A stretch of DNA of 64,000 nt, from assembly GCA_016935315.1 (NCBI GenBank), contig JAFGRD010000145.1, positions 1 to 64,000 of the forward strand, given 5' to 3'. This DNA comes from Pirellulales bacterium. GTDB lineage: Bacteria; Planctomycetota; Planctomycetia; Pirellulales; Thermoguttaceae. A program made the translations under genes and the position numbers. Shown piece after piece: positions 41,659 to 50,551 of this stretch; the stretch's first letter is position 1, and each line of letters starts with the position of its first letter. Below the pieces are notes generated by a model, which was given only the letters and a program-made list of their open reading frames with translations, was not told where the DNA came from and did not search any database.

Positions 41659-44600
41659 CTAGCCGACCCCCACGCCGCGTTTTCGCATGCAGCAGTTCTT
41701 GAACTTCTTGCCGCTCCCGCAGGGGCACGGATCGTTGCGGCCGACGCGCTGCTGGCGGTGGCGAATCGGCTGGGGCTTGCGGTCCGCCTGGGTGCCGTCG
41801 ATGGCGGCCTGTTGCTGGGCGGCGATCTCGCCGGCCGAGGCCGCGTCCTCGTGAATCGCCTCGGCTTCCGTCCAGGTTGAGCCGACGAAGCTCTCGTCGA
41901 GCTGTTCCATGCGGAAGATCAGATCGGTCACCCGCTCGCCGACCGAATCCCACATCGCCTCGAACGTCCGCATGCCTTCCCGTTTGTATTCCACCTTGGG
42001 ATCGACCTGGGCGTAGCCGCGCAACCCCACGCTGCTGCGGAGATGGTCCATCGCCAGCAGATGATCCTTCCAGGCGCCGTCGAGCAATTGCAGCACCAGG
42101 GCCCGCTCCATCTTCCGCATCTCCGGCCGGAAACGGTTCCCCATGGCGGCCGCCAAACGGTTCTCCAACTGCTCGGGCCGCAGGCGGGCCATTTCCTCCG
42201 GCGGCAAGTCGTCGCGAAGCTCCGCGGCAAGCCACTGCGAAAGCGGTTGCAGCCGCCCCTCGGCGTACGCCTCGCGAATCGATTCTTCCGAGGGCGGTTC
42301 GCCGTTGAAGATCGCTCGCAGATGGCTCTGCATCTCGGCCGCCAGTCGGTCCGCCGGCTCGACGTAGCGCGCGCTGCGCTCCAGCAGCAACTCCCGAATC
42401 TGCTCCCGCTGTTTGTTCCGCAAGTCATCCAGGCCCAGCTCGACCTGGAACCGGTCGCGGGCCCAATCGACCAGCTTCTCCCGATCGTACCGCTTGTGTC
42501 CGCCGGCGTCCCGCGTGGTGAAGTGGTACAGCCCGGCCATCACCGGGTACTCGATGTCCTTCTCCTTGTACGCCGCTTCCGCCCGGCCGCGAACCAGCTC
42601 CTTGAACGCGCTCGGCTCCAGGTCGCGGACCTCGCCCGGGACCAGCTCGATGCCGAACTTGTGACGCACCCAGGCACAGGCCGTCTGCACGCCGTACTCG
42701 GGATCGAGGAATTGCCTTCCTTGGCCGAGGTCGACCTTTTGCACGGCGGCTTGGGCCTTCTCGATCAGCATCTCGGCCAGATCGTCGCGACCCACCCGCT
42801 TCAGGTCGCGATCCCGCAGGCTCAAATGCCAACGCGTGTTGACCACCTTGGCCAGGGCTTCCCAGTTCCATTCCCGGGGGTCGACGTCGTCGGGCAGGTT
42901 CTCGTCGATGGCTTCCAGCACCTGGCCTTCCACCATCCGTTCGGCCTGGTCCTTGGCGTAGTCTTCGGCGGTGGTGAAGTCCGTGCCGCGATAGTCGCGG
43001 GCGTCCAGCTCGAGGCCCAGCACCTTGCCGGCCCACTGGGCAAACGTCTCGGTGCCGTAGTCCTTGGCCAGAAACTGGTCGAGATAGTGCTCGATCTGCT
43101 GATCGATCATTTCCAGGATCAACTGTTTGCAGTTGGCCCCGTCGAGAATCCGCTGGCGATAGGTGTAAACCCGCTTTCGCTGCTCGTCCATCACCTCGTC
43201 GTATTCCAGCAGGTTTTTGCGGATCTCGAAGTTGCGCTCCTCGACCTTCTTCTGCGCCCCTTCGATCCGCCGCGAGACCATCTTGCTCTCGATCGCCTCG
43301 CCTTCCTGCATGCCCAGCCGCGTAAGGATGTTCTTGACCCACTCGCCGGCGAAGATCCGCATCAGGTCGTCTTCGAGCGAAAGGTAGAAGCGGCTGCTGC
43401 CGGGGTCGCCCTGGCGGCCGCACCGCCCGCGAAGCTGCAAATCGATCCGCCGGGCCTCATGCCGCTCGGTGCCGATGATGTGCAGCCCGCCCATGGTCGC
43501 CACCTCGCGCCCCTCGGGCTTCATCTGCTCGCGCTGCTCAATTTCGGCCACCAGCGTGTCCCACCGTTCGGGCGGGACCTCCAGTCGCGTGGGGAACTCT
43601 TCCTGGAGCTGGGCCCAGGCCATGGCCTCGGGGTTGCCGCCGAGGATGATGTCGGTGCCGCGGCCGGCCATGTTCGTGGCGATGGTCACGGCGTTCTTGC
43701 GTCCGGCCTGGGCGACGATCTCGGCCTCGCGCTGGTGGTGCTTGGCGTTGAGCACTTCGTGCTGCACGCCCCGTTGCTCGAGCATGGCGGAAATCAACTC
43801 GCTGCGCTCGATCGAGACGGTTCCCACCAGGATCGGCCGCCCGCGTTTCTCGATTTCCCGGACCTTCTCGCGGGGGATCGTCTCGCGTTGCTTGCTGCCT
43901 TTGGGGATGAACTCGATGGCCTCGTCCAACTCGCGGACGATCTTGCCCCAATGCTCTTCGTTCTTGTCGGTGACCAGCACGTCCCATTTGTGCAGCCGTT
44001 CGATCTCGTCGGCCAGCGCTTCGTATTTCTCCCTCTCCGTGCGGTAGATCACATCGGGGCAGTTCAACCGCTTCAGCGGCCTGTTGGTGGGAATGGCGAT
44101 CACGTCGAGTTGGTAGATCTTCCAGAACTCGGCCGCCTCGGTCATGGCGGTACCGGTCATGCCGCAGATCTTTTCGTAGAGTTTGAAGAAGTTCTGCAAC
44201 GTGATCGTGGCCAGCGTCTGGTTCTCTTCCTTGATCCGCACGCCCTCCTTGGCTTCGACGGCCTGGTGCAGCCCGTCGCTCCAGTTCCGCCCCGGCATCA
44301 GCCGCCCGGTGAATTCGTCGACAATCACCACTTCGCCGTCCTTAACCACGTAGTTGACGTCGCGTTTGTAGAGGTGATGGGCCTTCAACGAATTGTCGAT
44401 CAGATGGGGCCACTCCATGTGGCCGGCCGTGTAAAAGCTCTCCACGCCGGCCAACTGCTCCGCCGCCCGAACGCCGTCGTCGGTCAGGTGGGCCGAATGC
44501 TCCTTCTCGTTGACCTCGAAGTGGACGCCCTTTTTCAACTGCCGGGCGATCTGGTCGGCCCGGCTGTAACGGCTGATGTCGTCGTGGGCCGGTCCGGAGA

Positions 44601-45360
44601 TAATCAGCGGCGTGCGGGCCTCGTCCACGAGAATGTTGTCCACCTCGTCGATCACCGCGAATTGCAGCCGCCCCTGCACCTGCTGCATGTGCTTCGCGTA
44701 GGAATCGTCGTTCTCGGCCGCCGGGCGCATGTTGTCGCGGAGGTAGTCGAACCCGAACTCGTTGTTCGTGCCGTACGTGATGTCGCACGCGTAGGCCTTC
44801 TGCCGCTCGGCCGTCTCCATGTTGCTCTGGATCGCGCCGACCGAAAGGCCCAGCGACATGTAGAGCGGCCCCATCCACTCCATGTCGCGCCGGGCGAGAT
44901 AGTCGTTGACCGTGACCACGTGGACGTGGCCGGCCAAGGCGTTGAGATACGCCGGCAGCGTGGCCACCAGCGTCTTGCCCTCGCCGGTAACCATCTCGGC
45001 GATCGCGCCGCTGTGCAGCACCATGCCGCCCATCAACTGGACGTCGTAATGGCGCATCCCCAGCACGCGGCGCCCCGCCTCGCGACAAACGGCAAACGCC
45101 TCGACCAGCAAGTCGTCCAGGGTCTCGCCGCCGGCCAGCCGCTTGCGGAACCGGGCCGTCTGCTCCTGGAGCTCCTCGTCGGTCATCGCCTGGTATTTCG
45201 ATTCCAGCGCGTTGATCGCGTCGATCTGCGGCTGCAGCTTCTTCAGGTACCGCGCGTTCGAGGAACCGAACAACCCGGTCACCGTGCGCTCGACCGCTCG
45301 GCCTACGCCGCCGAAGACGAAGCTCAGCACGTCCCATATGCGTGAAAGAATCTCTTCCAT
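41659..45360 (-). CDS. secA: Preprotein translocase ATPase SecA, enlarged
   Basis: About 1233 residues, against roughly 830-950 in most bacteria. The Walker A GEGKT is at about 126-130, the DEVD box is in AVIDEVDNILVDEARTPLII, the helicase motif in TNMAGRGTDIILGGN, and the C-terminal SEC-C zinc motif NDPCPCGSGKKFKNCCMRKR is intact. An extra block of roughly 250-300 residues lies in the helical scaffold/wing region (from LDARDYRGTDFTTAEDYAKD to about MERALVLQLLDGAWKDHLLA). A smaller insertion near HKWDVLVTDKNEEHWGKIVR lies in nucleotide-binding fold 2. It drives Sec export at the membrane. The start at 45360 lacks a strong ribosome binding site. Confidence 0.97.
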   Translation of the reverse strand: MEEILSRIWDVLSFVFGGVGRAVERTVTGLFGSSNARYLKKLQPQIDAINALESKYQAMTDEELQEQTARFRKRLAGGETLDDLLVEAFAVCREAGRRVLGMRHYDVQLMGGMVLHSGAIAEMVTGEGKTLVATLPAYLNALAGHVHVVTVNDYLARRDMEWMGPLYMSLGLSVGAIQSNMETAERQKAYACDITYGTNNEFGFDYLRDNMRPAAENDDSYAKHMQQVQGRLQFAVIDEVDNILVDEARTPLIISGPAHDDISRYSRADQIARQLKKGVHFEVNEKEHSAHLTDDGVRAAEQLAGVESFYTAGHMEWPHLIDNSLKAHHLYKRDVNYVVKDGEVVIVDEFTGRLMPGRNWSDGLHQAVEAKEGVRIKEENQTLATITLQNFFKLYEKICGMTGTAMTEAAEFWKIYQLDVIAIPTNRPLKRLNCPDVIYRTEREKYEALADEIERLHKWDVLVTDKNEEHWGKIVRELDEAIEFIPKGSKQRETIPREKVREIEKRGRPILVGTVSIERSELISAMLEQRGVQHEVLNAKHHQREAEIVAQAGRKNAVTIATNMAGRGTDIILGGNPEAMAWAQLQEEFPTRLEVPPERWDTLVAEIEQREQMKPEGREVATMGGLHIIGTERHEARRIDLQLRGRCGRQGDPGSSRFYLSLEDDLMRIFAGEWVKNILTRLGMQEGEAIESKMVSRRIEGAQKKVEERNFEIRKNLLEYDEVMDEQRKRVYTYRQRILDGANCKQLILEMIDQQIEHYLDQFLAKDYGTETFAQWAGKVLGLELDARDYRGTDFTTAEDYAKDQAERMVEGQVLEAIDENLPDDVDPREWNWEALAKVVNTRWHLSLRDRDLKRVGRDDLAEMLIEKAQAAVQKVDLGQGRQFLDPEYGVQTACAWVRHKFGIELVPGEVRDLEPSAFKELVRGRAEAAYKEKDIEYPVMAGLYHFTTRDAGGHKRYDREKLVDWARDRFQVELGLDDLRNKQREQIRELLLERSARYVEPADRLAAEMQSHLRAIFNGEPPSEESIREAYAEGRLQPLSQWLAAELRDDLPPEEMARLRPEQLENRLAAAMGNRFRPEMRKMERALVLQLLDGAWKDHLLAMDHLRSSVGLRGYAQVDPKVEYKREGMRTFEAMWDSVGERVTDLIFRMEQLDESFVGSTWTEAEAIHEDAASAGEIAAQQQAAIDGTQADRKPQPIRHRQQRVGRNDPCPCGSGKKFKNCCMRKRGVGVG

Positions 45361-45373
45361 GTCTGCCTGTCTA

Positions 45374-45468
45374 GGACTCGCGAGAGTATTAGTTGGGCAC
45401 TGTGATGCGTGGAAAGGCGGCGCAGACACGCCTTTCTACCCGTAACGCTCAATCGCCCTTGGTGAAAC
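45374..45468. repeat. Family B half copy B5
   Basis: The left terminus GGACTCGCGAGAGTATTAGT is followed by the GGAAAGGCGGCGCAGACACG / CGCCTTTC hairpin and CGTAACGCTC, the half of the element opposite to that in B3. It lies just upstream of secA. Confidence 0.6.
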
Positions 45469-45494
45469 CTGGGTAAGAAGCTGGTCTGGCGGGG

Positions 45495-45534
45495 GGTTGG
45501 TCGCCCTCGCGCATTGAGTGTGCAAGCGTCAATA
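45495..45534. repeat. Family A half copy A5
   Basis: Reads GGTTGGTCGCCCTCGCGCAT, then TGAGTGTGCAAGCGTCAATA, one arm of family A. It follows a family-B copy within 30 bp. Confidence 0.65.
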
Positions 45535-45723
45535 AAGAGCCAATTGCGGCCCTCGCTTGCTCCATCTTGACCGTCTCGCGCGGCTGCCGACGCGCAATCC
45601 CCGCCAGCATTGCACTCTATCGGTTGTCCTACGCTGGGTCAAGAAGGGATGTTCACCATCATGCCCCCCAGTGGCGTTGCTTTTTTCGACCGGGGTTGCC
45701 TCTTCCGGGTAGTCCGCTTGGGA

Positions 45724-45752
45724 TTGTAGCGGATTAGCCGGTAACATATACG
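45724..45752 (+). promoter_or_regulatory. Possible promoter of the MBL hydrolase gene
   Basis: TTGTAG (45724-45729), a 17-bp spacer and TATACG (45747-45752) form a moderate promoter match about 100 bp upstream of the hydrolase start. No other gene begins in between. Confidence 0.35.
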
Positions 45753-45852
45753 GTTTCTGCATTCGACGACTCAGAGAACCACGAGTAGCCGTTACGGAAG
45801 GGGCAGTGACACGCAGCCGCGTGACCCCTTCCATCGCCCCGCGAGGCTCGCT

Positions 45853-46668
45853 TTGCCCGATCCGCCCGTCAGCACCGACATCCGTGGTCAACTCATCTTC
45901 CTCGGCACCGGCACCTCGCACGGCGTTCCGGTCATTGGGTGTGGATGCCCGACCTGCCGCAGCAACGATCCGCGAGACCGTCGCACCCGTTGCAGCCTGG
46001 CGCTGGGGCTGCCCGAAGGGAATCTGCTGGTCGACACGCCGCCCGACCTGCGGACCCAACTGCTTCGCGAGGGCATCGGCCTGGTCCACGCGGTGGCCTA
46101 CACGCACGAGCACGCCGACCATCTGTTCGGGCTGGACGATTTGCGGATCTTCGCACTCTACCTGGGCCACGACCTGCCGATCTACTGCGACGGCTCGGTC
46201 CAGTCGCGGATCCGTCAGGCGTTCGACTACGCCTTCGATCCGGCCACCCATGCCTATCCGGCCGGCGGCGTCCCACGGCTGGCCTTCCGCCCCATCGGCA
46301 GCGAGCCGTTGCGGGTGCTCGGCGCGGCGGTGATTCCGATCCCGCTGCGGCACGGCCGCTACGAAGTGCTGGGCTTCCGCTTTGGCAACATCGCCTACTG
46401 CACCGACACCAACGAGATTCCGCCCCAGAGCGAGTCGCTGCTGCAAGGGCTCGACGTGCTGATCCTCGACTGCCTGCGCCGCCGGCCCCACGCCACGCAT
46501 TTCAGCGTCGACGAGGCCGTGGAGACGGCCCGCCGCCTGGCGCCGAAGCGGACCCTGTTTACGCACATGTGCCACGACCTGGCCCACGAGGCGACCAACG
46601 CCGCCTTGCCGCCGGGCATGGAGCTGGCGTACGACGGGCTGAGAATTCCCCTGCGGTGGGACGACTAG
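45853..46668 (+). CDS. PhnP-like MBL-fold phosphodiesterase
   Basis: A 271-residue metallo-beta-lactamase-fold hydrolase. The HxHxDH site is in AYTHEHADHLFGLDDLR (H85, H87, D89, H90), and other ligands follow in RHGRYEVLGFRFG and FTHMCHDLAHE. A Cys cluster, CGCPTC (about 30-35), matches the extra zinc of PhnP-type enzymes, which hydrolyse cyclic phosphodiesters such as 5-phosphoribosyl 1,2-cyclic phosphate. No phn genes are near, so the substrate is open. The start is TTG at 45853, with GAGG seven bases upstream. Confidence 0.87.
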   Translation: MPDPPVSTDIRGQLIFLGTGTSHGVPVIGCGCPTCRSNDPRDRRTRCSLALGLPEGNLLVDTPPDLRTQLLREGIGLVHAVAYTHEHADHLFGLDDLRIFALYLGHDLPIYCDGSVQSRIRQAFDYAFDPATHAYPAGGVPRLAFRPIGSEPLRVLGAAVIPIPLRHGRYEVLGFRFGNIAYCTDTNEIPPQSESLLQGLDVLILDCLRRRPHATHFSVDEAVETARRLAPKRTLFTHMCHDLAHEATNAALPPGMELAYDGLRIPLRWDD

Positions 46669-46769
46669 CGACTCGCGATCGCGAGGGATTTCGTTTATCA
46701 TAGGGGTTCCGCCGCGTGATTCGCGTGTGCGCGGCACGCCACCAAAGCCAGCCTGCCGGGAGCCCCGCG

Positions 46770-48113
46770 ATGGCCCAGTGTCCGTCCGTAACCCGCCGAA
46801 GATTCCTCCGCGACGCGGCCGCTGCCTCCCTGGCGAGCTGGGCCGCTCCGAGCGTCGTGCCGGGCGCCGCCCTGGGCAAAGACGGAGCAGTCGCCCCCGG
46901 CCAGCGCATTGCCGTCGGCATGATCGGCGTCGGACGCCAAACGGTCGCCTACAACCTGAAGGGCTTTTTGGACAACCCCGATACCCAAGTGGTCGCCGTT
47001 TGCGACGTCGATGCCTGGCGGCTGGCCAACGCCAAGAGGTCGGTCGAGGCGCATTACGCGGCGCAGTCGCCTGCGGGCGGCTATCGGGGCTGTGCCGCCT
47101 ACGGCGACTTCCGCGAGCTGCTGGCCCGCCGCGATATCGACGCCGTGATGATCTCTACGCCCGACCACTGGCACGTGCCGATGTCGATCGCCGCGGCCGA
47201 GGCCGGCAAGGACGTCGCCTGCGAAAAACCGATCACCCGCACCATCGCCGAGGGTCGGCGCCTGGTCGAGGCGATCGCCAAGCACGAGCGGGTGTTTCGC
47301 GTCGACAGCGAGTTCCGCTCGAAACCGAACTTCCATCGCGCGGCCGAGCTGATCCGCAACGGGCGGCTGGGCAAGATCCACACGATCCGGGTGGGCGTAC
47401 CGGCCGGCGACAACGTCGTCTGTCCCCCCTGCCCCGACATGCCCGTGCCCGAGGGGCTCGACTATGAAAGCTGGCAAGGCCCCGCGCCGCGGGCGCCCTA
47501 CACGCTCCACCGGGTCCATCCGCCGCGCGACTACGGCCGGCCCGGCTGGATGCGACATCTGTATTACTGCGACGGGATGATCACCAACTGGGGCGCGCAC
47601 CTGTGCGACGTGGCCCAGTGGTGCCTCGGCACGGAGCGGACCGGGCCGGTCGAGATTCGCGGCCGCGGCGTCTCTCCGCCGGCCGACAGCTTCTGGAACG
47701 TGATGAAGACGTTCGAAATCGAATACCGATTCGCCGACGGCGCGCGGATGGTCTACGAGACCTCGACGCCCTACGTGCGCTTCACGGGCACGGAAGGTTC
47801 ACTCTACGCCGCGTTTCCCAGCGGCCTGGAGGTCGAGCCGGCGTCGCTGCTGGATGCGAAACTCGGCGACGACGAGATCGGTTTTCCGCTGAAGAGCGAG
47901 AAGCAGGACTTCATCGACGCGGTCAAGAGCCGCGGACAAACGCTCGAAGACGCCGAGGTGGGCCACCGCACCACGTCGCTCTGCCACCTGGGCCACATCG
48001 CCGTGCAGGTGGGCGGGACCCTGCAATGGGACCCGCAAGGCGAGCGCTTTCTCGACAACGCCGACGCCGATGCGCTGATCGACAAGCCGATCCACGCACC
48101 CAAGGGCTCGTAA
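46770..48113 (+). CDS. Gfo/Idh/MocA oxidoreductase with Tat signal
   Basis: A 447-residue paralog of the dehydrogenase-like protein at 35146. It has a Tat motif (TRRRFLRDAAAASLASWAAP), a Rossmann domain (VGMIGVGRQTVAYNLKGFL), the EKP motif (ACEKPITRTIAEGRRLVEAI) and a substrate domain with DGMITNWGAHLCDVAQWCLG. The start at 46770 follows GGGAG. The last codons and the TAA stop are read from the terminal repeat of a family-B fragment. It is followed after 78 bp by an isomerase-like gene, a pairing frequent in planctomycete sugar catabolism. Confidence 0.9.
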   Translation: MAQCPSVTRRRFLRDAAAASLASWAAPSVVPGAALGKDGAVAPGQRIAVGMIGVGRQTVAYNLKGFLDNPDTQVVAVCDVDAWRLANAKRSVEAHYAAQSPAGGYRGCAAYGDFRELLARRDIDAVMISTPDHWHVPMSIAAAEAGKDVACEKPITRTIAEGRRLVEAIAKHERVFRVDSEFRSKPNFHRAAELIRNGRLGKIHTIRVGVPAGDNVVCPPCPDMPVPEGLDYESWQGPAPRAPYTLHRVHPPRDYGRPGWMRHLYYCDGMITNWGAHLCDVAQWCLGTERTGPVEIRGRGVSPPADSFWNVMKTFEIEYRFADGARMVYETSTPYVRFTGTEGSLYAAFPSGLEVEPASLLDAKLGDDEIGFPLKSEKQDFIDAVKSRGQTLEDAEVGHRTTSLCHLGHIAVQVGGTLQWDPQGERFLDNADADALIDKPIHAPKGS

Positions 48114-48140
48114 GAGACACAAGTTGGACGTACCTGAAAC
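48104..48140. repeat. Family B terminal fragment, copy B6
   Basis: Reads GGGCTCGTAAGAGACACAAG, then TTGGACGTACCTGAAACTG. It is one terminus of family B and contains the stop codon of the preceding Gfo/Idh gene. Confidence 0.6.
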
Positions 48141-48191
48141 TGCCCGGCCGCCCCGGGCCCGCGACCATTCCCCTTTTGCCGAGGGACTCCG

Positions 48192-49061
48192 ATGAATCTC
48201 CTGCCCAGCGCCGTCGCCGCCGTCGTCCTCTGTCTTGCCCCAAAGGCCTTGCCGGCCTCGGAAGCCGCCGCCGCGCCCCGGACGCCGCCGGCCTTCTTCG
48301 CCTTCGACAACGGCACGGGCCGTGGAACCCTGCCGCCCGAGGCCCAAGCGAAGATGCTCAAGGAGCTGGGCTACGCAGGCATCGGCTACACGGGCGCCAC
48401 GGGCATACCCGAAATGCTCGCCGCCCTGGACCGCCACGGCCTGAAGATGTTCAGCACCTACGTCGGGGCCACGCTCGGGCCCGAGGGCTCCTCGTTCGAT
48501 CCGAACCTCCCCGAGGCCGTCCGGGCGCTGAAGGGCCGCGAAACGATCCTCTGGCTGTACATCACCGGCAACGCCCCCAACGGCGAAGACCAGGCGGTCG
48601 AAGTGATCCGCCAGGTGGCCGACCTGGCCGAGCCGGCCGGACTGCGGGTGGCGCTCTATCCCCACGTCGGGTTCTACGTCGCCCGGGTCGAAGACGCCTT
48701 GCGGCTGGCCGAGAAGGCCGACCGCAAAAACGTCGGCGCCAGCTTCAATCTCTGCCACTGGCTGAAGCTCGACCACCAGCGGAACCTTCAGCCGCTGCTG
48801 AAGGCTTCCGCCGGTAGGCTGCTGTTGGTCAGCATCAACGGCGCCGACGGCGGCGAGACAAATGCGATGGGCTGGGACCGGCTGATCCAGACGCTCGATC
48901 GCGGCAGCTTCGACGTGGGCAAGTTCCTCCGAGCGCTCGCCGCCCACGGCTACACCGGCCCGGTCGGCCTGCAGTGCTACGCGGTGCCCGGCGACGTGCG
49001 CGAGAACCTGCAACGCTCGATGGCCGCCTGGCGGAAGTACACGGCCCAAGCGGCTCAATAG
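48192..49061 (+). CDS. Secreted sugar phosphate isomerase/epimerase-like TIM-barrel protein
   Basis: A 289-residue protein with a Sec-type signal (about 1-22, VAAVVLCLAPKALP). The AP-endonuclease-2-like barrel shows KELGYAGIGYTGATGIPEML, KMFSTYVGATLGP, RVALYPHVGFYVARVEDALR and NVGASFNLCHWLKLDHQRNL, with metal-ligand-like His, Glu and Asp. Likely a sugar or polyol isomerase acting outside the cytosol with the upstream Gfo/Idh protein. A terminator follows. Confidence 0.87.
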   Translation: MNLLPSAVAAVVLCLAPKALPASEAAAAPRTPPAFFAFDNGTGRGTLPPEAQAKMLKELGYAGIGYTGATGIPEMLAALDRHGLKMFSTYVGATLGPEGSSFDPNLPEAVRALKGRETILWLYITGNAPNGEDQAVEVIRQVADLAEPAGLRVALYPHVGFYVARVEDALRLAEKADRKNVGASFNLCHWLKLDHQRNLQPLLKASAGRLLLVSINGADGGETNAMGWDRLIQTLDRGSFDVGKFLRALAAHGYTGPVGLQCYAVPGDVRENLQRSMAAWRKYTAQAAQ

Positions 49062-49123
49062 CCGTGCGACGTGATCCTGTTGCTTCCATCAACCCGCAAA
49101 TCCCGCCGAGGAGCGAAACGAAG

Positions 49124-49156
49124 AAGCCCCCGGCCGTCGCGGCAACCGGGGGCTTG
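49124..49156. terminator. Convergent, probably bidirectional terminator
   Basis: A GC-rich hairpin (AAGCCCCCGG ... CCGGGGGCTT, with a 13-base loop) lies between convergent genes. Neither side has a long T run; the minus side has CTTCTTCGTTTC. Confidence 0.6.
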
Positions 49157-49179
49157 TGTATTGGCTCAGCAACGGTGGG

Positions 49180-50283
49180 CTATCGGATATCGGCCTCGTC
49201 GAGCACGCCGCGGAGGTTGTCCGGATCGGCACTGTTGGCCATCTCGATCTGCCGCACGCTGCGCCCATCGGGCGTCATCAGGTGCTGGAACACGTCGTAG
49301 TCGATGTCCTCGCTGATGGTGCGCACGTGGCCGTCGCAGAACGTCGTCACCACCACGCCGCCGTGCAGCGAGGCCGCATTGCCCGGACTGGGGTCGTCCG
49401 CCTGCGGAATGCGGTTGGCCGGATCGCTGCCGGTGAACCGCATCCGGTCGATCTCACCGGCCTGCGCCAAGCACCACATGAACCCGAATGCCGGCTCCCC
49501 CAATTCCACGTCGGCGGGGACAGAGGGCCAGGCAAGCCTGCGCTGCGGGGGGGTCCCGGTATCCAGTGGGTCCCAACTGCTGGGATTATGGGCGCTCGAG
49601 GGGGCGCCTTCGGCTAGCAACAATGTGTTCTGGGCGCCGTCACGTTGGCTGACGTAGCCCAAGGTCACCTCGACGGCCGGACCATCCGTCGGTTGCGTGC
49701 CCGCCACTGACCCGCGCGGAACAAGACCCAGCGCCCGGTTGTGGAACACCCCATTGCGGGCGAAATCGGGCGGCGCCGTCGTGTTGCCACTTACGCCGCC
49801 GTTGCCGGTCGCCTGGCCGTCCCACATGCCGCAGTTGACGCGATAGGCCAACGGCGGGCCGCCGGTGCTGATGTCCGGCGGGTTGCTCGGGCAGATCATC
49901 AGATCGAGCTGTACGGCCCGGGAACCGTCGGTCGCCAGCATCGGATTGCCGCTGTCGTCGAGGTAGTTCGGGTCGTTGTACATCGTCCAGATGTCGTTAC
50001 GATCCAGATACGGCAGCAGGGGGACCACCCAGCTCGTCACGACGAAGGTGTCGGCCGTGTCCGAGCCAATCACGTTGAGATACCCGGGCAGTGCCCCACG
50101 GCTCGACTCGTAGCTCAGAAAGGCCAGCCCGATGTTCTTCTGATTGTTCATACACGTGTTTCGCCGGCCGGCTTCGCGGGCGGCCTGGATGGCCGGCATC
50201 AGAAGGGCCATCAGCATGCCGATGATGGTGATCACCACCAGCAGCTCGACAAGCGTAAACGCTCGGCGCGTACGAAGGGTCAT
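49180..50283 (-). CDS. DUF1559 protein with prepilin-type signal
   Basis: A 367-residue protein with a classical type IV prepilin N-terminus (RRAFTLVELLVVITIIGMLM) and the DUF1559 core (MPAIQAAREAGRRNTCMNNQ, NIGLAFLSYESSRGALPGYL). The C-terminal signature LHGGVVVTTFCDGHV is a perfect H-X9-DG. The family is a hallmark of planctomycetes and assembles by a type II/IV-like machinery, probably as a pseudopilin or surface protein. The start at 50283 follows GGAGGA. Confidence 0.94.
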   Translation of the reverse strand: MTLRTRRAFTLVELLVVITIIGMLMALLMPAIQAAREAGRRNTCMNNQKNIGLAFLSYESSRGALPGYLNVIGSDTADTFVVTSWVVPLLPYLDRNDIWTMYNDPNYLDDSGNPMLATDGSRAVQLDLMICPSNPPDISTGGPPLAYRVNCGMWDGQATGNGGVSGNTTAPPDFARNGVFHNRALGLVPRGSVAGTQPTDGPAVEVTLGYVSQRDGAQNTLLLAEGAPSSAHNPSSWDPLDTGTPPQRRLAWPSVPADVELGEPAFGFMWCLAQAGEIDRMRFTGSDPANRIPQADDPSPGNAASLHGGVVVTTFCDGHVRTISEDIDYDVFQHLMTPDGRSVRQIEMANSADPDNLRGVLDEADIR

Positions 50284-50551
50284 ACCTATCCTCCCTCGAT
50301 CCTGAGATAAGATTGCTGGCCAGCTACCTCGCCCACACTTATTGTCTCAAAATCCGGCGAACAAATCCAGGGTTTTTCGACATTTTCGGCCGTTTTACAC
50401 CCGGCCCAAGGGGCAGTCGCCCCGCGCCGGCAGGCGGCCTCGGCGGCTCCCGGACGAACCCTCAAAAAGCTGGGGCCATGTATACCACTTACTGGCTATC
50501 GCCTCCGCCCCGGGCGATTCGCATCTCGGCCACCCTCCGGAGGTACTGCCG

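Noticed and set aside
42043-45345. A very long plus-strand open frame (about 1100 residues)
   Set aside because: It is antisense to secA, which has complete family motifs; the plus frame has none and its composition reflects the codon bias of the opposite strand.
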